DNA of 64,000 nt from Pseudomonas capeferrum (GTDB taxonomy: Bacteria > Pseudomonadota > Gammaproteobacteria > Pseudomonadales > Pseudomonadaceae): the NCBI RefSeq assembly GCF_013523055.1, contig NZ_JAAMQM010000010.1:124001-188000 (forward strand). Reading direction: 5' to 3'. A program made the translations under genes and the position numbers. Every line of letters begins with the position of its first letter. Within the stretch, counting starts at the first letter, position 1. Positions 10,501 through 20,437 of this stretch are shown in pieces. The notes under the pieces were generated by a model. That model was given only the letters and a program-made list of their open reading frames with translations, was not told the origin of the DNA and made no database searches.

Positions 10501-11874
10501 ATGCAAGCGACGAAAAAGACGCATGTGCGCTACCTGATCCTCTTCATGCTGTTCATCGTGACCACGATCAACTACGCAGACCGCGCCACCATTGCCATCG
10601 CCGGTTCCAGCCTGCAGAAGGACCTGGGTATCGACGCGGTGACTCTTGGCTACATTTTCTCCGCCTTCGGCTGGGCCTACGTGCTCGGGCAGATTCCCGG
10701 CGGCTGGCTGCTCGACCGCTTCGGCTCGAAGAAGGTCTATGCGTTCAGCATCTTTATCTGGTCCCTGTTCACCGTTCTGCAAGGCTTCGTCGGTTACCTG
10801 CCGCTGGCCAACGCGATCATCGCGCTGTTCATGCTGCGCTTTCTGGTCGGCTTCGCCGAAGCGCCGTCCTTCCCCGGTAACGCGCGTATCGTCGCCGCCT
10901 GGTTTCCCACCGCCGAACGCGGGACGGCATCGGCCATCTTCAACTCCGCGCAGTACTTCGCGACGGTGCTGTTCGCGCCCCTGATGGGCTGGATCGTCCA
11001 TAGCTGGGGCTGGGAGCATGTGTTCATCGTCATGGGCATCATCGGCATCGGTTTCTCGCTGGTGTGGCTCAAGGTGATCTACAACCCCAAGGAACACCCG
11101 ATGATCGGGACCGAAGAGCTCGAGCACATCGAGAACAACGGCGGCCTGGTCGACATGGACAAGCCCCGCGGCGACGGCGCCAGTGGCCCGAAGTGGGGCT
11201 ATATCAAGCAACTGCTGACCAGCCGCATGATGATCGGCGTGTACCTGGGTCAGTACTGCATCAATGCCATCACCTACTTCTTCCTGACCTGGTTCCCGGT
11301 GTACCTGGTGCAGGAACGTGGCATGTCGATCCTCAAGGCCGGCTTCATCGCTTCGCTGCCCGCGATCTGCGGTTTCGTCGGCGGCGTGCTCGGTGGCGTA
11401 TTGTCCGACCACCTGTTGCGTCGCGGCAATTCGCTCACCTTCGCGCGCAAGGCGCCGATTGTCGTCGGCCTGCTGCTGTCGACCTCCATGGTGATCTGCA
11501 ACTACGTGGACGCCGAGTGGATGGTCGTGGGGATCATGGCCCTGGCCTTCTTCGGCAAAGGGCTGGGCGCGCTGGGCTGGGCCGTGGTGTCGGACACCTC
11601 GCCGAAACAGATCGCCGGTCTCTCGGGCGGCATGTTCAACACCTTCGGTAACATCGCTTCGATCACGACGCCGATCATCATCGGCTACATCATCAGCGCT
11701 ACCGGCTCGTTCAAGTGGGCGCTCGTCTACGTGGGCGCCAATGCGCTGGTCGCGGTGTTCAGCTACCTGGTGATCGTCGGTCCGATCAAGCGCATCGAGC
11801 TGCGCGACGCGCCGAAGGACGAAGAGATTCCCGTGCCCTACGACAACAGCGAACTGGCCGACTCGCGTCGCTGA
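10501..11874 (+). CDS. gudP: D-glucarate/D-galactarate MFS transporter (ACS family)
   Basis: Inner-membrane major facilitator importer for hexarates, 457 aa with 12 predicted membrane segments. Family marks are NYADRATIAIAG in TM1, GQIPGGWLLDRFGSKK between TM2 and TM3, and RFLVGFAEAPSFPGNARIVAAWFP in the TM4 region, typical of the anion:cation symporter (GudP/GarP) branch. A GGGAG site precedes ATG 10501. Its place between kdgD and garD strongly supports a galactarate/glucarate substrate. Confidence 0.9.
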   Translation: MQATKKTHVRYLILFMLFIVTTINYADRATIAIAGSSLQKDLGIDAVTLGYIFSAFGWAYVLGQIPGGWLLDRFGSKKVYAFSIFIWSLFTVLQGFVGYLPLANAIIALFMLRFLVGFAEAPSFPGNARIVAAWFPTAERGTASAIFNSAQYFATVLFAPLMGWIVHSWGWEHVFIVMGIIGIGFSLVWLKVIYNPKEHPMIGTEELEHIENNGGLVDMDKPRGDGASGPKWGYIKQLLTSRMMIGVYLGQYCINAITYFFLTWFPVYLVQERGMSILKAGFIASLPAICGFVGGVLGGVLSDHLLRRGNSLTFARKAPIVVGLLLSTSMVICNYVDAEWMVVGIMALAFFGKGLGALGWAVVSDTSPKQIAGLSGGMFNTFGNIASITTPIIIGYIISATGSFKWALVYVGANALVAVFSYLVIVGPIKRIELRDAPKDEEIPVPYDNSELADSRR

Positions 11875-11949
11875 GCCACTGAACGCTGGTACCCACCAAG
11901 ACGCCAGCGGCTGAAACAAGCCTGAAAAAATGACAAGAAGGGCCTGAAC

Positions 11950-13503
11950 ATGCAGTTGATCGAACACTCGGATTCGCCCCGCTACGTTCGCTTGCACGAG
12001 ACCGACAATGTCGTGGTGGTGGTCAATGATCACGGGCTTGGGGAAGGCAGCCGCTTTCCCGATGGCCTGACCCTGATCGAGGACGTGCCGCAGAGTCACA
12101 AGGTCGCCCTGGTGGACATCGCCAAGGGCGAGCCCGTCCGGCGCTATGGGCAGATCATCGGCTACGCCCTGGAGACGCTGCGCCGTGGCAGCTGGGTCCA
12201 GGAAACCCAACTGGCCATGCCGGCCGCGCCCGAGCTGGACAGCCTGCCGCACTGCGACGCCGTCCCCGCCGCCATGCCGGCGTTGGAGGGCTATACCTTC
12301 GAAGGCTACCGCAACGCCGACGGCACTGTCGGCACGCGCAATATCCTGGGTATCACCACGACCGTGCAATGTGTCACCGGCGTGCTCGACCACGCCGTCA
12401 AACGCATTCGCGCCGAGCTGCTGCCCAAGTACCCCAACGTCGATGACGTGGTCGCCCTCACCCACAGCTATGGCTGCGGCGTGGCGATCAGCGCTCGCGA
12501 CGCCTACATCCCGATCCGCACCGTGCGCAACCTGGCCCGCAACCCCAACCTCGGCGGCGAAGCGCTGGTCATCAGCCTGGGCTGCGAAAAGCTCCAGGCC
12601 GGCCAGGTGATGCACGCCGACGACCCTTCGGTGGACCTCAGCGAACCATGGTTGTACCGCCTGCAGGATGCCAGCCTCGGTTTCGTCGAGATGATCGAGC
12701 AGATCATGGCCCTGGCCGAGGCGCGCCTGCAGAAGCTGGACCGGCGTCGGCGCGAGACCGTACCTGCCAGCGAGCTGATCCTCGGCATGCAGTGCGGCGG
12801 CAGCGACGCCTTCTCCGGCATCACCGCCAACCCCGCGCTCGGCTATGCCGCCGACCTGCTGGTGCGTGCCGGTGCGACCGTGCTGTTCTCCGAAGTGACC
12901 GAAGTGCGCGACGCCATCTACATGCTTACCTCCCGCGCGCAGAACCCGGACGTGGCTCAGGCCCTAATCCGCGAGATGGACTGGTACGACCGCTACCTGC
13001 AGAGCGGTGAAGCCGATCGCAGCGCCAACACCACGCCTGGGAACAAAAAGGGCGGCCTGTCGAACATCGTCGAGAAATCCCTCGGTTCGATCGTCAAGTC
13101 CGGCAGTGGCGCGATTCAGGGCGTGCTGGGCCCGGGCGAGCGTGTCATCCACAAGGGCCTGATCTTCTGCGCTACCCCAGCCAGCGATTTCGTCTGCGGC
13201 ACCCTGCAGTTGGCCGCCGGGATGAACCTGCATGTCTTCACCACCGGCCGCGGCACGCCCTATGGGCTGGCCATGGCGCCGGTGATCAAGGTCTGCACGC
13301 GTTCCGAGCTGGCCCAGCGCTGGCCCGACCTGATCGACGTCGATGCCGGGCGTATCGCCACCGGACGCTCGTCCATCGAGGAACTGGGCTGGGAACTGTT
13401 CCACTACTACCTCGATGTCGCCAGTGGCCGTCAGACCACCTGGGCGGAGAAACACAGGTTGCATAACGACATCACCTTGTTCAATCCGGCGCCCATCACT
13501 TGA
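11950..13503 (+). CDS. garD: galactarate dehydratase GarD
   Basis: Removes water from meso-galactarate (mucate) to give 5-keto-4-deoxy-D-glucarate, feeding KdgD. 517 aa, against 523 for E. coli GarD. An N-terminal SAF-like domain (about 1-90, [21 protein letters not shown]) precedes the UxaA/GarD body with [22 protein letters not shown] and [19 protein letters not shown]. The cysteines and histidines in these blocks fit its metal-dependent chemistry. No glucarate dehydratase gene (gudD) is adjacent, so the cluster as seen is specific to galactarate. Confidence 0.95.
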   Translation: MQLIEHSDSPRYVRLHETDNVVVVVNDHGLGEGSRFPDGLTLIEDVPQSHKVALVDIAKGEPVRRYGQIIGYALETLRRGSWVQETQLAMPAAPELDSLPHCDAVPAAMPALEGYTFEGYRNADGTVGTRNILGITTTVQCVTGVLDHAVKRIRAELLPKYPNVDDVVALTHSYGCGVAISARDAYIPIRTVRNLARNPNLGGEALVISLGCEKLQAGQVMHADDPSVDLSEPWLYRLQDASLGFVEMIEQIMALAEARLQKLDRRRRETVPASELILGMQCGGSDAFSGITANPALGYAADLLVRAGATVLFSEVTEVRDAIYMLTSRAQNPDVAQALIREMDWYDRYLQSGEADRSANTTPGNKKGGLSNIVEKSLGSIVKSGSGAIQGVLGPGERVIHKGLIFCATPASDFVCGTLQLAAGMNLHVFTTGRGTPYGLAMAPVIKVCTRSELAQRWPDLIDVDAGRIATGRSSIEELGWELFHYYLDVASGRQTTWAEKHRLHNDITLFNPAPIT

Positions 13504-13602
13504 TGGGTGGCGCGTGGAGCAACCTTGCGCACCCGCCCCGCGGGCTTGCGCTGCGATGGGTTGCTCATTCCACCGTTTTTCACCTTAACCAGGAGCAACC
13601 CC

Positions 13603-15189
13603 ATGCCTGAGATCCTCGGTCATAACTTCATCGCTGGCGAACGTAGCGCGGCTGGCACGCAAAAACTGCAGAGCCTCGATGCATCGACCGGCGAAGCGCT
13701 GCCCTACAGCTTCGTTCAAGCCACCGAAGCCGAGGTGGACCAAGCCGCGCAGGCCGCCGCGGGCGCTTTTGCCGAATTTCGCCAGCTGGCACCCAACCGC
13801 CGCGCCGAGTTCCTTGAAGCGATCGCCGCCGAACTGGATGAACTGGACGATGCCTTCGTCGCTATCGTCTGCCGCGAGACCGCCCTCCCAGCGGCACGGA
13901 TCCAGGGCGAGCGCGGCCGTACCAGCGGACAGATGCGGCTGTTCGCGCACGTCTTGCGCCGCGGCGATTATCTGGGCGCACGCATCGATCTGGCGCAACC
14001 TGAGCGTCAACCGATGCCGCGCGTCGACCTGCGCCAGATGCGCATTGGCGTAGGTCCGGTCGCCGTATTCGGCGCCAGCAATTTCCCGCTGGCGTTCTCG
14101 ACCTCCGGTGGCGACACCGCCGCCGCCCTAGCGGCCGGTTGCCCGGTGGTGTTCAAGGCGCACAGCGGCCATATGGCCACCGCCGATCTGGTCGGCTGCG
14201 CCATCCAGCGTGCCGCCGAGCGTACCGGCATGCCCAAGGGCGTGTTCAACATGGTCTTCGGAGGCGGTGTCGGCGAGTGGCTGGTCAAGCATCCGGCAAT
14301 CCAGGCAGTCGGCTTCACCGGTTCGCTCAAGGGCGGCGATGCGCTGTGCCGCATGGCGGCCGAGCGGGCTCAACCGATCCCGGTATTCGCCGAGATGTCC
14401 AGCATCAACCCGGTCGTCATCCTGCCAGCCGCGCTGGCCAAGCGCGGCGATGCCATCGCCCGCGAGCTCGCGGGCTCCGTCACCCTGGGCGGCGGCCAGT
14501 TCTGCACCAACCCTGGCCTGGTGATCGGTATCAAGTCGACGCACTACGGCCAGCTTCTCGCCGACCTGGGCGCTCATCTGGACCAGCAAGCCGGGCAGAC
14601 GTTGCTCAATGCAGGCGGCCTGCGCAGCTATGTCGACGGCCTCGCGCACTTGCAGGGTCATGCGGGTATCCAGCACCTGGCCGGTCAGGCGCAGGAAGGC
14701 AGCCAGGCGCGCGCTCAGCTGTTCAAGGCCGAGGCGAGCCTGCTGGTCGACGCCGACCCGCTACTTCAGGAAGAAGTCTTCGGCCCGACTACCGTCGCGG
14801 TCGAAGTCGCGGATAACGACGAGCTGCGCGCTGCCCTGCTCGGCCTGCGCGGGCAACTGACGGCGACATTGATCGGCGAGCCTGAAGACCTGGAGGCCTA
14901 CGCCTGGCTGGTACCGCTGCTCGAAGAAAAAGTCGGGCGCATTCTGGTCAACGGCTATCCCACGGGCGTCGAAGTCTGCGACGCCATGGTCCATGGCGGT
15001 CCGTACCCGGCCACGTCCGACGCTCGCGGTACGTCGGTCGGCAGCCTGGCCATCGATCGTTTCCTGCGTCCGGTGTGCTACCAGAACTACCCGCAATCCC
15101 TGCTGCCGCCGGCTTTGCAGGACGATAACCCCCTGCGTCTGCGCCGACTGGTCAACGGCCAGTACAGCGATGGCGTGATCGGCAGCTGA
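13603..15189 (+). CDS. 2,5-dioxovalerate (alpha-ketoglutaric semialdehyde) dehydrogenase
   Basis: NAD(P)+-dependent aldehyde dehydrogenase oxidising 2-oxoglutarate semialdehyde to 2-oxoglutarate, the last step of the pathway. 528 aa. Catalytic Cys301 lies in GGGQFCTNPGL, general-base Glu264 in FAEMSSINP, and Asn160 in FGASNFPLAFS. The frame is open 32 codons upstream of ATG 13603, but AGGAG at 13591-13595 and the MPEILGHNFIAGE start decide it. The 99 bp after garD contain a GAGCAAC/GTTGCTC pairing. With garD, gudP and kdgD it completes import and oxidation of galactarate. Confidence 0.92.
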   Translation: MPEILGHNFIAGERSAAGTQKLQSLDASTGEALPYSFVQATEAEVDQAAQAAAGAFAEFRQLAPNRRAEFLEAIAAELDELDDAFVAIVCRETALPAARIQGERGRTSGQMRLFAHVLRRGDYLGARIDLAQPERQPMPRVDLRQMRIGVGPVAVFGASNFPLAFSTSGGDTAAALAAGCPVVFKAHSGHMATADLVGCAIQRAAERTGMPKGVFNMVFGGGVGEWLVKHPAIQAVGFTGSLKGGDALCRMAAERAQPIPVFAEMSSINPVVILPAALAKRGDAIARELAGSVTLGGGQFCTNPGLVIGIKSTHYGQLLADLGAHLDQQAGQTLLNAGGLRSYVDGLAHLQGHAGIQHLAGQAQEGSQARAQLFKAEASLLVDADPLLQEEVFGPTTVAVEVADNDELRAALLGLRGQLTATLIGEPEDLEAYAWLVPLLEEKVGRILVNGYPTGVEVCDAMVHGGPYPATSDARGTSVGSLAIDRFLRPVCYQNYPQSLLPPALQDDNPLRLRRLVNGQYSDGVIGS

Positions 15190-15313
15190 TCGACGTCGTA
15201 TCCGGGGCTGATAAATGCGGGTCGAGGCTACAGGGGTCGTAGATGCATGAATCTGAGCTGCGGCCCCGGTTCTGGATAGATGTCCAACATTGATGGCAAT
15301 GGCCCCAGGTAGG

Positions 15314-15375
15314 AGCGACTGTCTTGCGCAAAATTCGAAGTGCATGCATTTCGAATTTTGCGCAAGACGGTCGCT
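15314..15375. repeat. near-perfect 62-bp palindrome
   Basis: Arms 15314-15338 and 15351-15375 pair over 25 positions with only one G/T mismatch (15320/15369), and the 12-bp centre contains the self-complementary TGCATGCA. The outer TAGGAGCGAC resembles the start of Pseudomonas REP sequences, but the inner part does not match the REP stems elsewhere in the window. It lies between the semialdehyde dehydrogenase and rlhA and could act as a transcription terminator, though no T-tract follows. Confidence 0.85.
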
Positions 15376-15478
15376 TCTATCAGACGCCCTTGCGCGCCTT
15401 CCGGCAGCAGGCGCGTGCCCCGGGGGCTTTTCACCGGTACAATGCGCGCCACCGTGACAAGCCGAATCAGAAAAAGAC

Positions 15479-17473
15479 ATGTCCCTGCCCAAACATCAGT
15501 TGGAACTGCTCAGCCCTGCCCGCGACGTGGCCATTGCCCGTGAAGCGATCCTGCACGGCGCCGACGCCGTCTACATCGGCGGCCCGAGCTTCGGCGCCCG
15601 CCATAACGCCTGCAATGACGTCGGCGATATCGCCGGACTGGTGGAATTCGCCCGGCGCTACCACGCGCGGGTCTTCACCACCATCAACACCATCCTCCAC
15701 GACAACGAGCTGGAACCGGCGCGTCGGCTGATCCACCAGCTGTACGACGCCGGTGTCGACGCGCTGATCGTCCAGGACCTGGGCGTGATGGAGCTCGATA
15801 TCCCGCCGATCGAGCTGCACGCCAGCACCCAGACCGATATCCGCACCCTCGAGCGGGCGAAGTTCCTCGACCAGGCCGGTTTCTCCCAGTTGGTCCTGGC
15901 GCGCGAACTCAACCTGCAAGAGATCCGCACCATCGCCGCCGAGACCGACGCGGCCATCGAATTCTTCATCCATGGTGCGCTCTGCGTGGCGTTTTCCGGC
16001 CAGTGCAACATCTCCCACGCGCAGACCGGCCGCAGCGCCAACCGTGGCGACTGCTCCCAGGCCTGCCGCCTGCCCTACACGCTGAAGGATGATCAGGGCC
16101 GCGTGGTCGCGTTCGAGAAGCACCTGCTGTCGATGAAAGACAACAACCAGAGCGCCAACCTGAGCGATCTGGTCGATGCCGGCGTGCGCTCGTTCAAGAT
16201 CGAGGGGCGCTACAAGGACATGGGCTACGTGAAGAACATCACGGCTTATTACCGCCAGCGCCTGGACCAGATACTCGAGGGGCGCCCGGAGCTCGCGCGC
16301 GCATCCAGTGGCCGCACCGCGCACTTCTTCGTCCCTGATCCAGACAAGACCTTCCACCGCGGCAGCACCGACTATTTCGTCAGCGAGCGCAAGATCGACA
16401 TCGGCGCGTTCGACTCACCGACCTTCACCGGCTTGGCGGTGGGCGTGGTGGAAAAGGTCGGCAAGCGCGACCTGCAGGTGGTTACCCATGAGCCCCTGTC
16501 CAACGGCGACGGTCTCAACGTGTTGGTCAAGCGGGATGTCGTGGGCTTCCGGGCGAACATTGCCGAGCCGCGAGGCGAGTTCGACGAGGAAGGCCAGAAA
16601 CGCTATCGCTATCGGGTCGAGCCCAACGAGATGCCCGACGGCTTGCACCGCCTGCGCCCGAATCATCCGCTGAATCGCAACCTGGACCATAACTGGCAGC
16701 AGGCGCTGCTCAAGACCTCCTCCGAGCGCCGTGTCGGCCTGTCCTGGCATGCCACCCTGGACGAAAATCGCCTGCGACTGAACGCCACCAGCGAAGAAGG
16801 CATTCGAGCCAGCGTGACGCTGGACGGTCCGTTCGGCTTGGCCAACAAGCCGCAACAGGCGCTTGACCAACTGCGCGACCTGCTTGGCCAGCTGGGTACC
16901 ACCCAGTACCATGCCACGGCCATCGAGCTGGAAGCGGCGCAAGCCTTCTTCATCCCCAACTCACAGCTCAAGACCTTGCGCAGGGAGGCCATCGAGGCGC
17001 TTACCCTGGCCCGCGTCGAGGCGCACCCACGTGGCGCGCGCAAGGCCGAGACCGACCCGGCGCCGGTCTATCCGGAGTCGCACCTGTCGTTCCTGGCGAA
17101 CGTCTACAACCAGAAAGCTCGCGATTTCTATCATCGCCATGGGGTCAAGCTGATCGATGCGGCCTACGAGGCGCACGAAGAAGCGGGCGAGGTCCCGGTG
17201 ATGATCACCAAGCACTGCCTGCGCTTCTCCTTCAACCTGTGCCCCAAGCAGGCCAAGGGCGTGACCGGGGTTCGCACCAAGGTAGCGCCGATGCAACTGA
17301 TCCAGGGTGATGAGGTGCTGACCCTGAAGTTCGATTGCAAGCCGTGCGAAATGCATATCATCGGCAAGATGAAGAGCCACATCCTCGACCTGCCGCACCT
17401 GGGCAGCGGGGTGGCGCAGGTGGTCGGGCATATCAGTCCCGAAGACCTGCTCAAGACCATTCCACGAAGCTGA
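15479..17473 (+). CDS. rlhA: 23S rRNA C2501 hydroxylation protein RlhA (peptidase U32 family)
   Basis: Required in E. coli (YdcP) for 5-hydroxycytidine at 23S rRNA position 2501; related TrhP acts on tRNA uridine 34. The length, 664 aa, matches RlhA rather than the 450-aa TrhP. The U32 signature spans residues 161-179 with Cys169 and Cys176, followed by Cys192 and Cys196, the probable iron-sulfur/prephenate-dependent site. A large middle/C-terminal region (DUF3656 type) ends in another cysteine-rich segment (HCLRFSFNLCPKQ and FDCKPCEMH). Stand-alone gene, convergent with the cupin gene, with a hairpin at 17487-17515 between them. Confidence 0.9.
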   Translation: MSLPKHQLELLSPARDVAIAREAILHGADAVYIGGPSFGARHNACNDVGDIAGLVEFARRYHARVFTTINTILHDNELEPARRLIHQLYDAGVDALIVQDLGVMELDIPPIELHASTQTDIRTLERAKFLDQAGFSQLVLARELNLQEIRTIAAETDAAIEFFIHGALCVAFSGQCNISHAQTGRSANRGDCSQACRLPYTLKDDQGRVVAFEKHLLSMKDNNQSANLSDLVDAGVRSFKIEGRYKDMGYVKNITAYYRQRLDQILEGRPELARASSGRTAHFFVPDPDKTFHRGSTDYFVSERKIDIGAFDSPTFTGLAVGVVEKVGKRDLQVVTHEPLSNGDGLNVLVKRDVVGFRANIAEPRGEFDEEGQKRYRYRVEPNEMPDGLHRLRPNHPLNRNLDHNWQQALLKTSSERRVGLSWHATLDENRLRLNATSEEGIRASVTLDGPFGLANKPQQALDQLRDLLGQLGTTQYHATAIELEAAQAFFIPNSQLKTLRREAIEALTLARVEAHPRGARKAETDPAPVYPESHLSFLANVYNQKARDFYHRHGVKLIDAAYEAHEEAGEVPVMITKHCLRFSFNLCPKQAKGVTGVRTKVAPMQLIQGDEVLTLKFDCKPCEMHIIGKMKSHILDLPHLGSGVAQVVGHISPEDLLKTIPRS

Positions 17474-17486
17474 GAACGGTTGGCTA

Positions 17487-17515
17487 CATGCGGGGCGAGC
17501 ACGCTGCCCCGCATG
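17487..17515. terminator. bidirectional terminator hairpin rlhA/cupin
   Basis: Perfect 10-bp stem CATGCGGGGC/GCCCCGCATG with a 9-nt loop, starting 14 bp after the rlhA stop and ending directly before the cupin stop codon on the other strand. Position rather than a T-tract suggests termination from both sides. Confidence 0.6.
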
Positions 17516-17516
17516 G

Positions 17517-18086
17517 TTACCGCCGACTTTCCTGGGGTTTCGCCTGGCGCCACGTTTCCATCAGCGTCCCCTGCTGGCCAGTTACCGGATCAGCCCCTGG
17601 CAACGCGACCTGGGCAATTCGCGCGAGCGCTGCGTCCCGACTGCGCGGGCTGGGCCGTTCGATGTCATATCCTTCCTGTCCCTTGGGATAGGCGCCGATC
17701 ACCAGGAAGTCGCTGCTGCTGTCCACGCAGCAGTGTCCGACACCCGCTGGCAGTATCACGACCTGCCCTTCTTTCAGGACCAGTGTCTTTCCCTGTTCCC
17801 CTCCCAGCGTCACCCTCGCCTGCCCACTTACCACACCCAATGCTTCGTGTGCATTGGGATGATAATGGTGATAGTCGAAGATGCCGTCGCGCCATAACGG
17901 CACCCAGCCATGCCGCGCGAACAGCGCTTCCAAAGCTGCGGCACGGTCCAGGCCGGCGTGCCACTGCAGCTCGTAGATGAGGACGGGTAACGGACTGTTA
18001 GGCGTCGCCCCGTCATCCTGGAAGTACAGTTGCCCAGGTGCCTGGGGTGAGCTGAAAGGCAGGGAGAATTCATCGGCGGCTAACAT
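17517..18086 (-). CDS. cupin-domain protein of unknown function
   Basis: 189-aa cytoplasmic protein with a single cupin barrel. The first cupin motif is degenerate but metal-capable (YHHYHPNAHEALGVVSG, several His and Glu), and the second ends LPAGVGHCCVDSS with a conserved His. An N-terminal 60 residues (MLAADEFSLPFSS... LPVLIYELQWHAG) are shared by a small group of pseudomonad hypothetical cupins. No signal peptide or partner gene is visible; the convergent neighbour is rlhA. It may bind a small ligand or be an isomerase or dioxygenase-like enzyme; I cannot choose. Confidence 0.75.
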   Translation of the reverse strand: MLAADEFSLPFSSPQAPGQLYFQDDGATPNSPLPVLIYELQWHAGLDRAAALEALFARHGWVPLWRDGIFDYHHYHPNAHEALGVVSGQARVTLGGEQGKTLVLKEGQVVILPAGVGHCCVDSSSDFLVIGAYPKGQEGYDIERPSPRSRDAALARIAQVALPGADPVTGQQGTLMETWRQAKPQESRR

Positions 18087-18465
18087 GATCTCGGTCTCGA
18101 TGACGGCCTAGTTGAGAGTCGACTTACTGCATGGGGGTTCAATCGCAATCATCACAGGCATCAGCCCATTGGCTGCGCCGTCGCGCACAGAACAAAGCCC
18201 GCAATCTCTGTGGGAGCGGGTTTACCCGCGAACACCGGCGAAGCCGGTGCCATACATTGCGGTGCCGGCTTCGCGGGTAAACCCGCTCCCACAGAGCTTG
18301 CGGGCTGGGCGGCCTCCTACAGGTCCAGCATGAGCCTTCCTGACGCCATCTTGGTATAAGGCGCAATATCGCACCAACCGTGCATGCCCGCCCCCAACCA
18401 GCTATGGTTTCCCTCGACCCCGGCATGCGAACCGGGCCTGACAATGATCTTGCCGTGGAGCGCCC
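18087..18465. other. 379-bp divergent region between cupin gene and sigma-54 activator
   Basis: Dominated by the REP pair at 18196-18306. The last 100 bp before 18466 should carry the activator promoter; a GGAG ribosome-binding site lies just before ATG 18466. No further gene was seen. Confidence 0.6.
18196..18306. repeat. REPIN: two inverted REP sequences, GCGGGTTTACCCGC family
   Basis: Inverted pair with arms of about 41 bp. Outer arms AGCCCGCAA...CTCTGTGGGAG mirror CTCCCACAGAGCTTGCGGGCT with one difference, and each arm holds the stem GCGGGTTTACCCGC. The inner GCCGGTG/CACCGGC parts also pair. It is the same REP family as in the composite elements at 27.6 and 49.9 kb but lacks their long core and 63-bp units. 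Confidence 0.9.
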
Positions 18466-20409
18466 ATGATCGCGCACCCTCATGCCACCAGCCCCAGCGA
18501 GCTGGCCGCCTTCATCGATTGCCATTTCGCCGAGCGCGGTATCCGCCCGGAAACCGTGATTGCCGAGTCCTGGTATCGCAGCATCAACCAGCATCGCCTG
18601 GATCCGGGCTTGCGCCGTGTCGACAACGTCCTCAGCGCCACCGAGATACGCCGCCACCAGGCGCAACATGAAGCCTATCTGAGCATTGCCAGCCAAGGCG
18701 TCAACGGTCTGGCCAAGCGCGTCGTGGATGCAGGCTTCGCCGTACTGCTCAGCGATGAACAGGGCATCACGCTCGACGCCCGCCTGCCGGCGGAAAACGG
18801 CCTGTACACGCGTTCGGGGCTGCTCGTGGGCGCGCGCTGGGATGAGTCCATCGCCGGGACCAACGGTATCGGCACCGCCCTGGCTGCCGGTCAGGCATTG
18901 ACCATCCACCGTCAGGAACACTTCCTCGCCGCCAACGCGCGGCTGAGCTGCTCGGTCTCACCGATCTTCGATGCCCAGGGGCGGCTGCAGGGGTGCCTCA
19001 ACGCCACATGCCTGTACAACGATGGGCCCAAGCAGGCCCAGCACCTGACCCTGCAGCTGGTGATCATGTATGCGCGGCTCATCGAGAACACCCACTTCCG
19101 CCAGCGCTATCGCGATCGCCTGACCCTGGCCATCAAGCCCAGGGACGACATCACCGACCTGGCCAACGAGCAGCTTCTGGCCCTGGACGAGAGTGGCCGG
19201 GTGATCGGCGCCAACCGCGCCGCCTTCATGGCGCACGAAAGCCTTGCACGACCGCTGCTCGGCCTGCGTATCGAACAGCTGTTGCCCGCGCGTATCGACG
19301 AGTTGCTCAACCTGACGCGCGGCGGCGCTTGTGGCGTCCACCTGCGCGCGCTGGTCGACGATGGCCTGCTGGAAGTCGGACTGCGCGTGCCGGCCGGCTA
19401 TCGCCAACGACCCACGCCCGCGCCGAGCCTGCCGCCGTCCGCGCATCCGAACCTGGATGAGCTGGCAGGCAATGATCCCCAGCTGCAGCAAGACGTACGC
19501 CGCCTGCGCAAAGTCCTGGACAAGGACATCGCCATCCTCCTGACCGGCGAAACCGGCACCGGCAAGGAGGCCTTCGCGCGGGCCGTGCATGAAGCCAGCC
19601 TGCGCCGCGCGGGCCCATTCGTCGCGCTCAACTGCGCGGCGATCCCTGAAGCGCTGATCGAAAGCGAACTGTTCGGCTACCGCCCCGGCAGCTTCACCGG
19701 TGCCGACCGCAAGGGCATGAAGGGCAAGCTGGAGTTGGCCAACGGTGGCACGCTGTTCCTCGATGAAATCGGCGACATGCCGGCCCACCTGCAGACCCGC
19801 CTGCTGCGCGTTCTGGCGGAGCGCGAACTGGTGCCCCTGGGCGCGGGTACATCGCTGCCACTGGATATCCAGGTAGTGTCGGCCACCCACCAGGATCTCG
19901 CCGCCATGATTCGCGACAAGCGTTTTCGCGAAGACCTCTACTACCGGCTATGCGGCATGCACCTGAAACTGCCGCCGCTGCGCCTGCGTACCGATCGCGG
20001 CGAGTTGATCGCCCGCATCCTCGAGCGCCAACCCGCCGCCAACGGCCTGCGCCTCAGCACCGAGGCCAGGGCCTACCTGATCGGGCATCCTTGGCCAGGC
20101 AACCTCCGGCAGTTGATCAACAGCCTGCGCTATGCGTCGGCGTTGGCCGAGGGCGGTGTGATCGATACCTCATGCCTGCCGCAGGAGCTTCTCGCGGTCG
20201 AGCCTTTGCCCAAGCAAGAGACATTGCCTGCGATTCATCGCCCTCTCGAGCGACATCTCGACGACAGCGAAGCACGCCAGCTGCTGCTGCTGTTGCGCCA
20301 GGAGCGCTGGAACATCAGCGCCACCGCGCACGCGGCGGGCATTTCGCGCTCGACGCTGTACCGCAAGATGAAGCGTCACGGCATCGTCCCGCCCAACCAG
20401 GCCGGATGA
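18466..20409 (+). CDS. sigma-54-dependent activator, AcoR-like, orphan
   Basis: 647-aa bacterial enhancer-binding protein. The N-terminal 1-215 is an AcoR-type GAF sensor (AESWYRSI near 35, [14 protein letters not shown] near 126-139); a PAS-like segment follows near 225-310. The AAA+ domain has Walker A GETGTGKE (361-368), the sigma-54 loop GSFTGA (408-413, Ser instead of the common Ala), and Walker [12 protein letters not shown] (427-437). The C-terminus is a Fis-type helix-turn-helix ([23 protein letters not shown]). AcoR-like proteins respond to small metabolites such as acetoin, ethanol or aldehydes. No sigma-54-type catabolic operon is adjacent, so its target is unknown. Confidence 0.92.
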   Translation: MIAHPHATSPSELAAFIDCHFAERGIRPETVIAESWYRSINQHRLDPGLRRVDNVLSATEIRRHQAQHEAYLSIASQGVNGLAKRVVDAGFAVLLSDEQGITLDARLPAENGLYTRSGLLVGARWDESIAGTNGIGTALAAGQALTIHRQEHFLAANARLSCSVSPIFDAQGRLQGCLNATCLYNDGPKQAQHLTLQLVIMYARLIENTHFRQRYRDRLTLAIKPRDDITDLANEQLLALDESGRVIGANRAAFMAHESLARPLLGLRIEQLLPARIDELLNLTRGGACGVHLRALVDDGLLEVGLRVPAGYRQRPTPAPSLPPSAHPNLDELAGNDPQLQQDVRRLRKVLDKDIAILLTGETGTGKEAFARAVHEASLRRAGPFVALNCAAIPEALIESELFGYRPGSFTGADRKGMKGKLELANGGTLFLDEIGDMPAHLQTRLLRVLAERELVPLGAGTSLPLDIQVVSATHQDLAAMIRDKRFREDLYYRLCGMHLKLPPLRLRTDRGELIARILERQPAANGLRLSTEARAYLIGHPWPGNLRQLINSLRYASALAEGGVIDTSCLPQELLAVEPLPKQETLPAIHRPLERHLDDSEARQLLLLLRQERWNISATAHAAGISRSTLYRKMKRHGIVPPNQAG

Positions 20410-20437
20410 CTCGCGCGGCAGCGCGGATTGCGTGGGC

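Noticed and set aside
10456..12615. 719-codon minus-strand frame opposite gudP and garD
   Set aside because: Shadow of two real genes; no domain seen and composition is the same His/Asp/Gln-rich artefact.
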